DNA of 64,000 bases from Micromonospora sp. WMMD961. GTDB taxonomy: Bacteria > Actinomycetota > Actinomycetes > Mycobacteriales > Micromonosporaceae. This document shows, piece after piece, positions 1 through 10,200 of the stretch. The notes beneath the pieces were generated by a model that was not told the DNA's origin, did no database searches, and saw only the letters and a list, made by a program, of their open reading frames with translations. Numbering within the stretch: position 1 is the first letter of the stretch; every line of letters starts with the position of its first letter. The stretch lies in NCBI RefSeq assembly GCF_029626145.1, contig NZ_JARUBJ010000002.1:5181501-5245500 (forward strand), written 5' to 3'. The translations under genes and the position numbers were made by a program.

Positions 1-1397
1 GGGGCGGTGACGTCGGTGTAGCGCACCGAGGGGTCGTAGCGGCGCATCAGGTGCTGCTTCTCCTCCTCGGTGAACATCCGCGCGTTGCCGTAGTAACGCT
101 CCTCGATCGGAGTGGTGCCGCGCTCCAGGAAGCTCTTGCCCTTGACCCCCTGCGGGATCGCCTTGGAGACCGCGCGCAGGCCCTTCTGCACCCCGCCGGG
201 CAGGCCGTTGACGGTGCCCAACGACAGCGGCTCCCGGTAGATCGTGTAGCCGCCGAAGAACTCGTCCGCGCCCTCGCCGGAGAGCACCACCGTGACGTGC
301 TCGGCAGCCTTCTTCGCCACGAAGTAGAGCGGCACCAACGCCGGGTCGGCCACCGGGTCGTCCAGATGCCAGACGATCTTCGGCAGCGCGTCGATCATGT
401 CCTGCGGACCGATCTTGGTGGGGATGGTGGTGACGTCCAGGTGCCGCGCCGACTCCTGGGCGACGTCGATCTCCGAATAGCCCGGCACGTCGTAGCCGAC
501 GGTGAAGGTGAGGATGTTCGGGTTGAACTCGCGGGCGAGCGCGACCACCGCCGTGGAGTCGATGCCGCTGGACAGGAACGAGCCGACCGGCACGTCCGAG
601 CGCATGTGCATGCGCACGCTCTCCCGCAGCGTCTCCCGGATCTCGTGGTAGAGCTTCTGCTCGTCGTCGACCGGCGCGGGCCGGAACACCGGCCGGTACC
701 ACCGGCGTACGTCGATCCGCCCGCCCGGGGTCCAGTTCAGGTACTCCCCCGAACCGATCCGGCTGATGCCCTTGTGCAGGGTGCCCGGCTCGGGGACGTA
801 CTGAAGGGTCAGGTAGTGGCTCAGATTCGCCGCGTCGACACCCGCGTCGCCCTGGTAGTTGCTGTGCGCGAACGGCAGCAACGCCTTCTTCTCCGACGCC
901 AGGTAGAGACCGTCGGCGGTCTCCAGGTAGTGCATCGGCTTGATACCGAAGTAGTCGCGGGCACCGAAAGCGCGCCGCTCCTGTCGGTCCCAGATGACGA
1001 AGGCGAACATGCCCCGCAGCCGGGTGAGCACCTGCTCGCCCCAGAAGTGGTAACCCGCCACGATCACCTCGCCGTCACCGGCGGTGGCGAACTGCGCGCC
1101 GAAGTTCCTGATCAACTCCTCGCGCAACTCGATGTAGTTGTAGATCTCACCGTTGAAGGTGAGCAGGTAACGACCGTTCGCGTAGGGCAGCGGCTCGTGG
1201 CTCGACGCGACGTCGATGATGGCCAGCCGCTTGTGGGCGAACACGCCGTCCGCGTACCGGCCGGAAGCGTCGCCGACCACCTCGACCCCGGTCTCGTCGG
1301 GGCCGCGGTGGTGCAGGCATTCCAACGCTCCGGCGATGTGGTCGCGATGCGCGGCGGCGTTGCCGTTCGCGCTGAAGAAGGCCAGAAGTCCGCACAT
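1..1397 (-). CDS. asnB: Asparagine synthase (glutamine-hydrolysing), 3' end outside window
   Basis: Transfers amide nitrogen from glutamine to an acyl-adenylated aspartate or related acid, in the cytoplasm. The frame reads leftward off the window edge without a stop, so about 465 N-terminal residues are visible. It begins MCGLLAFFSANG, placing the class II amidotransferase Cys directly after Met; this fixes the start at 1397. HHRGPDE and TFNGEIYN follow in the glutaminase domain. The synthetase domain shows a PP-loop variant SSGIDS near residue 277, then GEGADEFFGGY. It diverges from the pepP gene with 132 bp between the starts. Some asnB-like genes act in peptide or antibiotic tailoring, but nothing beside this one suggests that. 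Confidence 0.93.
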   Translation of the reverse strand, partial: MCGLLAFFSANGNAAAHRDHIAGALECLHHRGPDETGVEVVGDASGRYADGVFAHKRLAIIDVASSHEPLPYANGRYLLTFNGEIYNYIELREELIRNFGAQFATAGDGEVIVAGYHFWGEQVLTRLRGMFAFVIWDRQERRAFGARDYFGIKPMHYLETADGLYLASEKKALLPFAHSNYQGDAGVDAANLSHYLTLQYVPEPGTLHKGISRIGSGEYLNWTPGGRIDVRRWYRPVFRPAPVDDEQKLYHEIRETLRESVRMHMRSDVPVGSFLSSGIDSTAVVALAREFNPNILTFTVGYDVPGYSEIDVAQESARHLDVTTIPTKIGPQDMIDALPKIVWHLDDPVADPALVPLYFVAKKAAEHVTVVLSGEGADEFFGGYTIYREPLSLGTVNGLPGGVQKGLRAVSKAIPQGVKGKSFLERGTTPIEERYYGNARMFTEEEKQHLMRRYDPSVRYTDVTA

Positions 1398-1529
1398 GGT
1401 GGCCATCTTTCCACGCGCGTTGTCGGCCCGTCGCAGCCGTCCGTCGATCCGCCCGACTCCCGGGGGCGTTACCGCCAACCGGGCGCGCGGTACCGTCGGG
1501 ACCAGCAACGAAGCGGAGGGAGCGGCGCA

Positions 1530-3011
1530 ATGACCGAGGGACAGACCGACGGTACGCCGACGGACGGCACGGAATCGCACGATCCGGACTTCCCGGAGGC
1601 CTTCCTGTCCTTCATGCGGCAGGGCTGGCGCGACACCGCGCTCCCCGTGACGCCCCGGCCGGAGACGCCCAACTACGCCAAGCGGCGGGCCGCGCTCTCG
1701 GCCGCCTTCCCTGGCGAGACGCTGGTGATCCCCACCGGCACCGAGAAGGTCCGGGCCAACGACACCGACTACCCGTTCCGGCCCGGCAGCGACTTCGCCT
1801 ACCTGACCGGCGACCACGACGCCGACAGCGTGCTCGTGCTGCGCCCGAACGGCTCAGGACACGACGCGACGCTGTACATGCGGCCCCGGTCCTCTCGCGA
1901 GACCGACGAGTTCTTCCGCAGCCGCAACGGCGAGCTGTGGGTGGGCCGGCGGCACACGCTCGGCGAGAAGTCGACCGAGCTGGGCCTGCCCACCGCCGAC
2001 CTGACCGGCCTGGAGGCGACGCTCGCCGACCTGGCGCCGGGGCGTACCCGGGTGCTGCGCGGTTTCGACGCCCAGGTGGACGCGGCCGTCCGCCAGTACG
2101 ACGGCCCGCGCGCCGAGGGCCAGCCCGCCCGGGACCGGGAGCTGGCCATCGCCATCTCGGAGATGAAGCTGGTCAAGGACGAGTGGGAGATCGGCCAACT
2201 CCAGGACGCGATCGACGCCACCGTCCGCGGTTTCGAGGACGTGGCCCGGATCCTTCCGGCGGACCGGGCGGTCTCCGAGCGACTCCTGGAAGGTGTCTTC
2301 GCGCTGCGGGCCCGCCACGACGGCAACGACGTCGGGTACGGCTCGATCGTCGGCGCGGGCGAGCACGCCACGATCCTGCACTGGGTGCACAACCACGGCG
2401 CCACCCGACCGGGTGACCTGCTGCTGATGGACATGGGCGTCGAGGGCCGCAACCTCTACACCGCCGACGTGACCCGGGTGCTGCCGGTGAACGGCCGGTT
2501 CACCGCCCTGCAACGCCAGGTCTACGACATCGTGTACGCCTCGCAGCAGGCCGGCATCGAGGCCATCCGCCCCGGCGTGAAGTTCAAGGACGTCCACCTG
2601 ACCTGCATGCGGGTCCTCGCCGAGGGCCTGTCCGACCTGGGTCTGCTGCCGGTGAGCGTGGACGAGGCGATGGACGAGAAGTCGACCGTCTACCGGCGGT
2701 GGACGCTGCACGGGTTCGGTCACATGCTCGGCATCGACGTGCACGACTGCTCGAACGCCCGCAAGGAGACGTACCGCGACGGAGCGCTGGGCGAGGGCTA
2801 CGTGCTCACCGTCGAGCCCGGTCTGTACTTCCAACCGGAGGACGAGCTGGTCCCCGCCGAGCTGCGCGGTGTCGGCATCCGGATCGAGGACGACGTGCTG
2901 GTCACCGCGACCGGCGCGGCGAACCTCTCGGCCGGGTTGCCGCGCACCTCCGACGAGGTCGAGACCTGGCTGGCCGAGCAGCGCGAGGCCGGCCCCCGCC
3001 TGCCCGGCTGA
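1530..3011 (+). CDS. pepP: Xaa-Pro aminopeptidase (aminopeptidase P, M24B)
   Basis: Cytoplasmic dimetal peptidase that removes N-terminal residues preceding proline. The 493-aa product has an N-terminal creatinase-like domain (about residues 30-200) and a pita-bread domain carrying the metal ligands: MDMGVEGRNLYTADVTR (two Asp), HGFGHMLGIDVHD (His), TVEPGLYF (Glu) and RIEDDVLV (Glu). The ATG at 1530 follows GGAGGGAG at good spacing. The frame stays open far upstream only because it lies antisense to asnB. The length matches bacterial PepP. It stands alone, followed by about 390 bp of non-coding DNA. Confidence 0.93.
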   Translation: MTEGQTDGTPTDGTESHDPDFPEAFLSFMRQGWRDTALPVTPRPETPNYAKRRAALSAAFPGETLVIPTGTEKVRANDTDYPFRPGSDFAYLTGDHDADSVLVLRPNGSGHDATLYMRPRSSRETDEFFRSRNGELWVGRRHTLGEKSTELGLPTADLTGLEATLADLAPGRTRVLRGFDAQVDAAVRQYDGPRAEGQPARDRELAIAISEMKLVKDEWEIGQLQDAIDATVRGFEDVARILPADRAVSERLLEGVFALRARHDGNDVGYGSIVGAGEHATILHWVHNHGATRPGDLLLMDMGVEGRNLYTADVTRVLPVNGRFTALQRQVYDIVYASQQAGIEAIRPGVKFKDVHLTCMRVLAEGLSDLGLLPVSVDEAMDEKSTVYRRWTLHGFGHMLGIDVHDCSNARKETYRDGALGEGYVLTVEPGLYFQPEDELVPAELRGVGIRIEDDVLVTATGAANLSAGLPRTSDEVETWLAEQREAGPRLPG

Positions 3012-3269
3012 CACCGGGCCACCAGCACCTCACCCCGGGCCGCGACGGACTCACCGTCGCGGCCCGACCCGTCTCTCCAGCCGCCCGGCTGCCTCCAGCC
3101 CGGCCCCGCCGCGGCCCGCCGTCATCACCGGGCCAGGCCCGCCGCCTGGCCCGGCGCGCCGCGTGGGTCACGCTGCGGTTTCCGTCGGTGTTTGCGCTGC
3201 CCACACCCTTACCGCCCTCGCGGACCGGTTCGCTGATCCCCGCGCCCGACTGCGCCGTATGTGGAGTTA

Positions 3270-3401
3270 TCTCGGATACGTCCGCATCGCGAAGATGGTT
3301 CTCATACGGTGGGGATCAGAGGCTACAACCCATTTGTAGCTGGTCGTGGCGCCCCAGGCGGTGCGACCCCGTCTGGTAGCAGGAAAGGGCGGAAGGCTCT
3401 G
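3270..3401 (+). promoter_or_regulatory. Promoter/leader with 5' hairpin, copy 1
   Basis: The gap 3012-3401 holds no gene. Its right part is shared with the leader at 5406. Both contain TCTCGGATA and, exactly 29 bp downstream, TTCTCATACGGTGG. This is followed by a perfect 7-bp inverted repeat, GCTACAA-5 nt-TTGTAGC (3322-3340). A CGACCC-GTCTGGTA block and a GA-rich ribosome site come last. TACGGT (3305-3310) fits an actinobacterial TANNNT -10 box. If it is used, the hairpin would lie at the extreme 5' end of the mRNA. No -35 box is obvious. I could not match it to a known riboswitch. Confidence 0.6.
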
Positions 3402-5246
3402 ATGTCCAACGACGTAACGAGTACCGACGGCGGGGCCTCGACAGCTCCGCCGACACGACGACGGCGAGCGCTGTGGGTCGCTGGCGTTGCCGGGCTGACC
3501 GGCGTGGTCGGGCTGGCGGCCCTCGGCGGCGTGGCCGCCCGGGACGACAAGCCCAAATCCGACCAGGTCTCGGACGCGCAGCCGTCGACCAACCGGCAGA
3601 ACGTCAGCGACGCCGGCGGTGCGGACGAGGGTGGCGCGAAGACCGATGGTCGGGACGACGAGTGGAGCGGCGACGACTGGAGCGGCTTCGACGACCGGTC
3701 CGGCAAGGACGACAAGCGCAACGAGAAGGACCGCACCAAGCAGGTCCCGTGCGACACCGACAAGCTGATCCAGGCCATCACGTTCGCGAACAACGACAAC
3801 GGCGGCGTGCTGGAGCTGGCGAAGGGCTGCACCTACACCCTGACCCGCAACCAGGACGGCAACGGCCTGCCGGTGATCACCCAGCCCATCACCCTCAAGG
3901 GCGAGCACACCACCATCGGCCGTGAGGCCACCGCGGACTACTTCCGCATCCTCAATGTCGGCCCCGGCGGGCACCTCACCCTCAAGGGCCTGAGCATCAA
4001 GGGTGGGCAGACCCTTCAGGCCGCGATGACCGCCGACCCGGCGACGGTCTGGGCGCCGTACTCCGCCCTCATCCGGTCGACGGTGGCCGGCCCGGCAGCC
4101 AAGCCGGCAGCCGCAGCCAAGCCGGCAGCAGCGGCAGCGGCAGCCAAGCCGGCAGCGGCAGCGGCAGCGGCCAAGCCGGCGACGGCAGCGGCAGCGGCCA
4201 AGCCGGCGGCGACCGCCAAGCCGACGGCGCCGGCCAAGGCCGCAACCGCCAAGCCAGCGGCGACCGCCAAGGCCGCGGGCACAGCGGCCCAGGCAGCGGC
4301 AACCAAGCCAGCCCCGGCAGCTGCGGCGGCCAAGCCGGCAGCGGCCGAGCCGGTGGTGACGCCGCTGGTCGAGCAGCCCGGGTTCACCGACGGCGCCGGG
4401 GTGCTGGTGCAGCCCGGTGGTCGGGCGGAGATCCTGGACAGCGAGTTGCTCTACAACCAGTCCGGCGGCAACGGCGGCGGGCTGGCCAACTTCGGCAGTA
4501 CCAGGCTGAGCAAGACGACGGTGGCGCACAACACCGCCTTCTTCTTCGGCGGCGGCATCTTCAATGCCGGCGTGCTCCAGGTGGACGAGTCGAAGGTGAA
4601 GGACAACACCGGGATCATCGGCGGCGGTGGCATCTCCAACGGCGCCCCGGAGATCTTCACCGAGGACGTCGACGGCGGCTCGGTCTGGGTCTACAAGAGC
4701 GAGGTCACCGACAACGAGACGCTCGGCTTCGGCGGCGGCGTCCTGGATGTCGAGGGCACCACGACCCTGCACGAGACGAAGGTCAGTGACAACACCGCGG
4801 TCCTCGCCGGTGGCGGCGTCGCGGTGGCCGACAGCCAGCTCACGCTCAAGCACGCGACGGTGGTCAAGAACAGCACCGCCGGCGTGGGTGGCGGTGTGGC
4901 GGTGGCCTTCGACAGCGTCGCGACGATCGAGAACAGCAAGATCAACGACAACACCGCCGGATTCTTCGGTGCCGGCCTCTACAACGACGACAGCGTCACC
5001 ACGCTGCGCGACAGCGAGGTGGCCGGCAACCGGGCGGTCGGCCCGTTCGCCCGCGGCGGCGGCATCTTCAACACCGAGGGGAGCGAGGTCACGCTGCACC
5101 GGACGAAGGTGGCGCACAACTTCTCCACCCTCCCGCCCGGGGGCATCTTCAACAGCCTGGGCGGCACGGTGACCCTGGACGACGAGTCCGCTGTCACTGC
5201 CAACCGCCCGACCAACTGCTTCAACGTTCCGGACTGCTTCGCCTGA
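3402..5246 (+). CDS. Secreted parallel beta-helix protein with Ala/Lys/Pro-rich insert (paralogue 1)
   Basis: A 614-aa protein of unknown function. The N-terminus has RRRRALW followed by a hydrophobic stretch to about residue 49, resembling an export signal or membrane anchor. A charged linker and a conserved block with PCDTDKLIQAI and KGEHTTI follow. The C-terminal half (from about residue 330) repeats GGGI-FN-x-G and DNTA-type motifs of the polymorphic-outer-membrane/right-handed beta-helix kind. Between them, roughly residues 230-345, lies an AAKPAAAA-rich insert. Start 3402 is chosen by GGAAGG 8 bp upstream and the match to the MSN start of the next gene. Surface location is inferred. Confidence 0.8.
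   Translation: MSNDVTSTDGGASTAPPTRRRRALWVAGVAGLTGVVGLAALGGVAARDDKPKSDQVSDAQPSTNRQNVSDAGGADEGGAKTDGRDDEWSGDDWSGFDDRSGKDDKRNEKDRTKQVPCDTDKLIQAITFANNDNGGVLELAKGCTYTLTRNQDGNGLPVITQPITLKGEHTTIGREATADYFRILNVGPGGHLTLKGLSIKGGQTLQAAMTADPATVWAPYSALIRSTVAGPAAKPAAAAKPAAAAAAAKPAAAAAAAKPATAAAAAKPAATAKPTAPAKAATAKPAATAKAAGTAAQAAATKPAPAAAAAKPAAAEPVVTPLVEQPGFTDGAGVLVQPGGRAEILDSELLYNQSGGNGGGLANFGSTRLSKTTVAHNTAFFFGGGIFNAGVLQVDESKVKDNTGIIGGGGISNGAPEIFTEDVDGGSVWVYKSEVTDNETLGFGGGVLDVEGTTTLHETKVSDNTAVLAGGGVAVADSQLTLKHATVVKNSTAGVGGGVAVAFDSVATIENSKINDNTAGFFGAGLYNDDSVTTLRDSEVAGNRAVGPFARGGGIFNTEGSEVTLHRTKVAHNFSTLPPGGIFNSLGGTVTLDDESAVTANRPTNCFNVPDCFA
4096..4345 (+). repeat. Coding low-complexity repeat (Ala/Lys/Pro)
   Basis: Imperfect tandem units built on GCCAAGCCGGCAGC and GCAGCGGCA encode runs of KPAAAAA and KPATAAA. 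The region lies inside the first beta-helix gene at a point where the paralogue has only a short AKAAPTAKAG-like linker. Slippage expansion is therefore a likely origin. Confidence 0.75.
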
Positions 5247-5275
5247 TCGGGTGGGGCTGATCCACATAGAGGGCG

Positions 5276-5309
5276 CGCCCCTCCGAGCCGTGACCGGCTC
5301 GGAGGGGCG
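5276..5309 (+). terminator. Hairpin terminator after beta-helix paralogue 1
   Basis: A perfect 15-bp stem (5276-5290 with 5295-5309) closes on a TGAC loop, 30 bp after the stop codon. There is no clear T-run, as is common in high-GC actinomycetes. Confidence 0.8.
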
Positions 5310-5405
5310 TACCCATTTGGGCAGGTCACGGGCTTCCCGGCCGGCTTGGGTGGTGGTGTGTCCGTCCGACCCCGCTGGGGGCAACATGAACCTAATGTGG
5401 GCTTC

Positions 5406-5536
5406 TCTCGGATAAGCCCACGAGGCGAGGAACCTTCTCATACGGTGGTTTTGGGAGCTACAACCGATTTGTAGCAGGGGACGCCCGTCTGACGGCGGCG
5501 ACCCTGTCTGGTACGAGGAGAGGGCAGAGAGCTCCG
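5406..5536 (+). promoter_or_regulatory. Promoter/leader with 5' hairpin, copy 2
   Basis: Counterpart of the leader at 3270. TCTCGGATA is at 5406, TTCTCATACGGTGG at 5435 (the same 29-bp offset), the inverted repeat GCTACAA-5 nt-TTGTAGC at 5457-5475, and the GTCTGGTA block before the ribosome site. The loop differs by one base (CCGAT against CCCAT) while the arms are identical. Conservation across two intergenic regions argues for function in the DNA or the transcript. Confidence 0.6.
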
Positions 5537-7195
5537 ATGTCCAACTACCTAACGAACAACGAAGCCTCCGGGCGGGCGACGGCCAAGCGCCGCCGCAAGC
5601 TCTGGCTCGCCAGTGGCGTGGCCGGTTTGACGGGCGTGATCAGTCTCGCGGCGGTGGGCGTCGCGGGCAGCGCCGGAGCGGTCGGCCTGAACTGGAACAC
5701 CGCGCAGGTCAGCAAGGATGGCGACCAGCGGGGTGACGAGGCGCGCGACTGGGACAAGGACGAGGACCGGGACAAGGACAAGGACCGGGACAAGGACAAG
5801 GACAAGGACCACGAGCGCGGAAAGGAGGTGCCCTGCGACACCGACAAGCTGATCCAGGCGATCGTCTTCGCGAACAGCAAGCACGGCGGTGTGCTGGAGC
5901 TGGCCAAGGGCTGCACCTACAACCTGACCCGCAACGACTACCAGGGCAACGGCCTGCCGGTGATCACCGAGCGGATCACGCTCAAGGGCGAGCACACCAC
6001 GATCGCCCGGGACGCCACGGCGGACTACTTCCGCATCCTCAACGTCGGCAGCGGTGGGCACCTCACCATCAAGGGCCTGACCATCAAGGGTGGCCAGACC
6101 CTCGAACTGTTCAACGGTGTCGAGCCGGCGGCTGTCTGGGCGTCCTACTCGGACTCCGAGGCGATCGCGGCGCAGGTGAAGGCGGGCGTCCCGTTGGACC
6201 AGGCGCTCACCGCCCGGCAGGCCAACCCGAAGGCGGGCCTGACGGCCGCGCCGAAGGTCACGGCCAAGGCCGCGCCGACCGCGAAGGCGGGTACCGTCAC
6301 GCCGCTGGTGGAGTACCCGGAGTCCACCGACGGTGCCGGCATCCTGGTGCAGCCGGGTGGCACCGCCGAGATCCTGGAGTCCGAGGTCGTCCTCAACCAG
6401 TCGGGCGGCAACGGTGGCGGCGTGGCCAACTTCGGCACCACGAAGATCTGGCACAGCACCGTGACCCGTAACACCGCCTTCTTCTTCGGCGGTGGTGTCT
6501 TCAACGCCGGACTGCTCAAGGTCGAGGAGTCGAAGATCAAGGACAACACCGCCATCATCGGTGGTGGCGGTATCTCCAACGGTGCCGCGGAGATCTTCCG
6601 GGACGACGTCGACGGTGGGACGGTCGAGCTCAAGAAGGCCGAGATCACCGACAACGAGACGCTGGGCTTCGGCGGCGGCTACCTCGACATCGAGGGCAAC
6701 ACCACGGCGTACGAGACGAAGTTCGTCTCGAACACCGCGGTTCTCGCCGGCGGTGGCCTGGCGGCGGCGGACAGCCAGTTGAACCTGCACCACGTCTCGG
6801 TGGAGCGCAACAGCACCGCCGGTGTCGGTGGCGGTGTGGCCATCGCCTTCGACAGCGTGGCCACGTTCGAGAAGAGCAGCATCAAGGACAACACCGCCGG
6901 CTTCTTCGGCGGCGGGCTCTTCAACGCCTTCAGCGTCACCACGCTGCGTGACAGCGAGGTCGTCGGCAACCGGGCCATCGGCCCGATCGGAGTCGGCGGC
7001 GGCATCTTCAACATCTTCGGCGAGGTCAACCTGTCGAAGACGAAGGTCGCCCACAACTTCTCTACCTTCGAGCCGGGCGGTGTCTTCAGCTTCTTCGGAG
7101 ACGTGAACGTGGACGACAAGTCCGCCATCACCGCGAACCGTCCGACCAACTGCCTGGCCATCCCGGGCGGCACCATCGAGAACTGCTTCGCCTGA
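5537..7195 (+). CDS. Secreted parallel beta-helix protein (paralogue 2)
   Basis: A 552-aa tandem paralogue of the preceding gene with the same order: basic start (AKRRRKLW), hydrophobic segment, charged linker, PCDTDKLIQAI block, GGHLTIKGLTIKGG, short variable linker, then beta-helix repeats such as NTAFFFGGG and GGGISNGA. The N-terminal linker holds an Asp/Lys/Arg repeat (about residues 70-95) where paralogue 1 has Trp/Asp/Gly-rich sequence. Both proteins end in a similar NRPTNC stretch and a terminal CFA. Function is unknown. An extracellular adhesive or polysaccharide-related role would fit the fold but is inference. Confidence 0.8.
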   Translation: MSNYLTNNEASGRATAKRRRKLWLASGVAGLTGVISLAAVGVAGSAGAVGLNWNTAQVSKDGDQRGDEARDWDKDEDRDKDKDRDKDKDKDHERGKEVPCDTDKLIQAIVFANSKHGGVLELAKGCTYNLTRNDYQGNGLPVITERITLKGEHTTIARDATADYFRILNVGSGGHLTIKGLTIKGGQTLELFNGVEPAAVWASYSDSEAIAAQVKAGVPLDQALTARQANPKAGLTAAPKVTAKAAPTAKAGTVTPLVEYPESTDGAGILVQPGGTAEILESEVVLNQSGGNGGGVANFGTTKIWHSTVTRNTAFFFGGGVFNAGLLKVEESKIKDNTAIIGGGGISNGAAEIFRDDVDGGTVELKKAEITDNETLGFGGGYLDIEGNTTAYETKFVSNTAVLAGGGLAAADSQLNLHHVSVERNSTAGVGGGVAIAFDSVATFEKSSIKDNTAGFFGGGLFNAFSVTTLRDSEVVGNRAIGPIGVGGGIFNIFGEVNLSKTKVAHNFSTFEPGGVFSFFGDVNVDDKSAITANRPTNCLAIPGGTIENCFA

Positions 7196-7254
7196 TCACC
7201 CTCGGGTGACGAGGGCACAGCATCAGAGGTGGCAGCGCAACACCAGCACAACGG

Positions 7255-7291
7255 ACCGGCCCCCTTCCGCACCACGCGGAAGGGGGCCGGT
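7255..7291. terminator. Bidirectional hairpin terminator
   Basis: A perfect 16-bp stem (7255-7270 with 7276-7291) with a 5-nt loop sits between the stop of the second beta-helix gene and the stop of the amylopullulanase, so it can serve both converging transcripts. Confidence 0.88.
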
Positions 7292-7299
7292 TCACGTCA

Positions 7300-10200
7300 C
7301 TACCTCTGGACGAACACCGCCACACTGCGTGCCGGCACGGTGAACGTCCCGGCGGCCCGGTCGAACGAGGCGGTACGCAGCACCGGGTCGGCCGAGTCGA
7401 CCAGCACCGGGTGCAGTGCGACGTCCGCCCCGCGCAGCCCGGTCAGCGTCTGCGTGGCCGTCTTCGGGGTGGCGTTGAAGACGACGGTCACCGACGTCCA
7501 CCGCCCGCCCAGCCCGCGGGCGTCCAGCGTCATGGTCAGCACGCCCGGCGTCTCCTGCTCCCCGGACAGCGGGAACGCCACCCGCCGCTGCACCTGCTCG
7601 GCGGTGTCCAGCCCGAACACCGGCGACGACGCCCGGATACGCAGCAGCTCGGCGTACCGGGCGTCGGTGGTGTTGATCGCCGCGCAGTCGGGCACCAGCG
7701 TCGGGTCCGCCAGCAGCGGCTTCGCGTACGGCCACTTGTCCTCGTTGTCAGGCGCGGGCGGCAGGCCGACGCCGAACCCGTTGCCCCGTTCGCAGCCCCA
7801 CCGGATCTGGTTGAACCAGTCACCGGAGTTGTACGAGTTGCGGTCCAACGACTTCGACCGCAGCCGTTCGGTGCCGGCGGTGACGAACCCGGTGCCCTGG
7901 CCCAGCACCACAGTGCCGAGCGCCAACACCTGCATCCGGGAACGGTCGGTCGGCGAGGTGGCCTGCGGCAGTTTGTACGCCAGCGCGTCGTACAGGATCT
8001 CGTTGTCGTGGGCGTCGACGTAGGTGACGGCCTCCCCCGGCGCGGAGGTGTAGCCGGCCGGGGAGCCGTTGTAGTCCACCTGGTCCCCGGTGACCTGCCG
8101 TCCGGTGGTGTCGGTGAAGCGGTACCCGCGCAGGTTGCCGACCAGCCCCACCTTGATCAGGTCGTGGGCGCGCAGCAGGCGCGCCTTCTGCTCGGCCGGC
8201 GACCCGTTGACCTCGTCGCCGTTCGGGTCGGTGTAGAGGCCGGACGCGAAGCCCTGCGCCCCGGGGTTGCTGTCGAACGGTCCGCCGCCGCGCACCGCGT
8301 CGCGCAGCCGGTCGTTGAAGGTGCCGACTCCGGTGCCGGCCATGTTGGCCTGGGTGGCCTGGACGAAACGGGCATCGCCCGCCACCTCGCCGAAGTTCCA
8401 GCCCTCGCCGTAGAGCATGATCGCCTTGCCGTCGACACCGTCACGGGCGACGGTCAGTCGGTCCAGGGCTCGGCGTACGGCCAGGATGTTCGCCTTGGGG
8501 TGGTGACCCATCAGGTCGAACCGGAAACCGTCCACCTTGTACTGCCGGGCCCAGGTGACCAGCGAGTCGACGACAAGTTTGCCCATCATGGCGTGCTCGG
8601 GGGCGGTGTTGGCGCAGCAGGTGGAGTTGGCCACCGAGCCGTCGTCCAACAGCCGGTGGTAGTAGCCGGGCACCACCTGGTCGAGCACCGACCTGGCGTC
8701 GGTGCCGGCCGCCGACGTGTGGTTGTAGACCACGTCCATGACCACCCGCAGCCCGGCGTCGTTCACCCCGGCGACCATCCGCCGGAACTCGGTGGTCCGC
8801 GCCGCGCCGGCCGGGTCGACGGCGTAGCCGCCCTCGGGCACCGTGTAGTGCAGCGGGTCGTACCCCCAGTTGTAGCCGTCGGTGTCGGCGACCGCCGCCA
8901 CGCACTTCTGCTGCTCCGCGGAGTCCGGCGGGAGCGCCGCCAGGTCGCAGGCCGGCTGACGCTGATCGGCCCGTTTCTCCGGGATCGTCGCGAAGTCGAA
9001 CGCCGGCAGCAGGTGCAGGTGGGTGACGCCGGCGTCGCCGAGCGCCGTCAGGTGGGTCATCCCGGCGGTCTTCGGGTCGGTGAAGGCGAGGTACGTCCCC
9101 CGCCGCTGCGCCGGCACGGTCTCGTCGGCGATGGAGAAGTCCCGCACCGACAGTTCGGAGATCTGCGCCTTCGCCGGGGGCACCGGCGCCGGTTTGCGCA
9201 GCGTCCGCCAGCCCGCGGGGGCCAGCGCCGCGTCGTCCAGGTCGACCAGCAGGCTGTGCGTGGAGTCCGCGGCGAGGGCCACCGAGTACGGATCGGTCAC
9301 CGACGCGGTGACCATCTTCTGTGCCGCCGGCTGCCACGCCCGCACCTGGTAGCGGTAGTACTTCCCGGTCCAGCTGCGGTCGCCGCGCGCCGACCAGACG
9401 CCGGTGCGGTCGTCACGGCGCATCGACACGGCCTTCGGTGTGGCGGTCGGCGAGTCGAACAGCTGCAACGTCACCGTCCGGGCGGTCGGCGCCCACACCG
9501 CGAGGCTCGGCGTCCGACCGGCGAACGTCGGCCCGAGGGTGGCGTCGGTGGCGCGGGAGTACACGTCGTCGAGCACGCCGGGGAGCTGCACACCGGTCGC
9601 CGCGAGCAGAGCGCCCGACGCGTCGCGTTCGGTGACCAGCACCTGCCCGCGCAGCGCCGCCGGGACCGCGGCCAGGTCGCCCCGGTCCAGCGCGAAGCTA
9701 CGGTACGACCACAGGTGCGGGAACCGCTCGCGTTGGGCCTCGGTGAGCCCGTTGCGTTGCGCCCGCAACGGCAACGTGGTGTACGCCCCGGTCAGCTCCC
9801 CGTCGGCCACACCGACCCCGCCCTCCGGGGCGACGACCAGCGCGTACGTCTTGCCGTCGGTCGGGGGTGTCTGCCACGCCACGGTGGACCTGTCGATCCA
9901 GTGCGCCTTCTGTCGGGTGATGTCGGTGTCCCCGCTGGCGCTGGTCGCCGTCGACGGCAGCAACCGGCCCGGCGTGGCGGCGAGCAGCCACACCTCACGG
10001 CCGACGCTTCCGAAGTCGAGCCGCTGGTCGTCGGGCAGGTCCTTGGTGTCGCCCTGGTGGATGATGTAGTTCAGTCCGGTCGCGCCGGCCGCCAGCGGCA
10101 CCCGGAACACCGCCCCGAACGCGTCAGTCCTGCTGGGCTTCAGCGGCGCGGCCCACTCGGTCGGGTTGGCCGCGCCGTCCCACACATGCAGGCCCCAGCC

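Noticed and set aside
1..1397. A secondary-metabolite role for the asnB-like gene
   Set aside because: No biosynthetic neighbours are visible on the window side; the left side is unseen.
3299..3401. Known riboswitch upstream of the beta-helix gene
   Set aside because: The short hairpin and flanks do not match any riboswitch consensus I know; kept only as a conserved leader.
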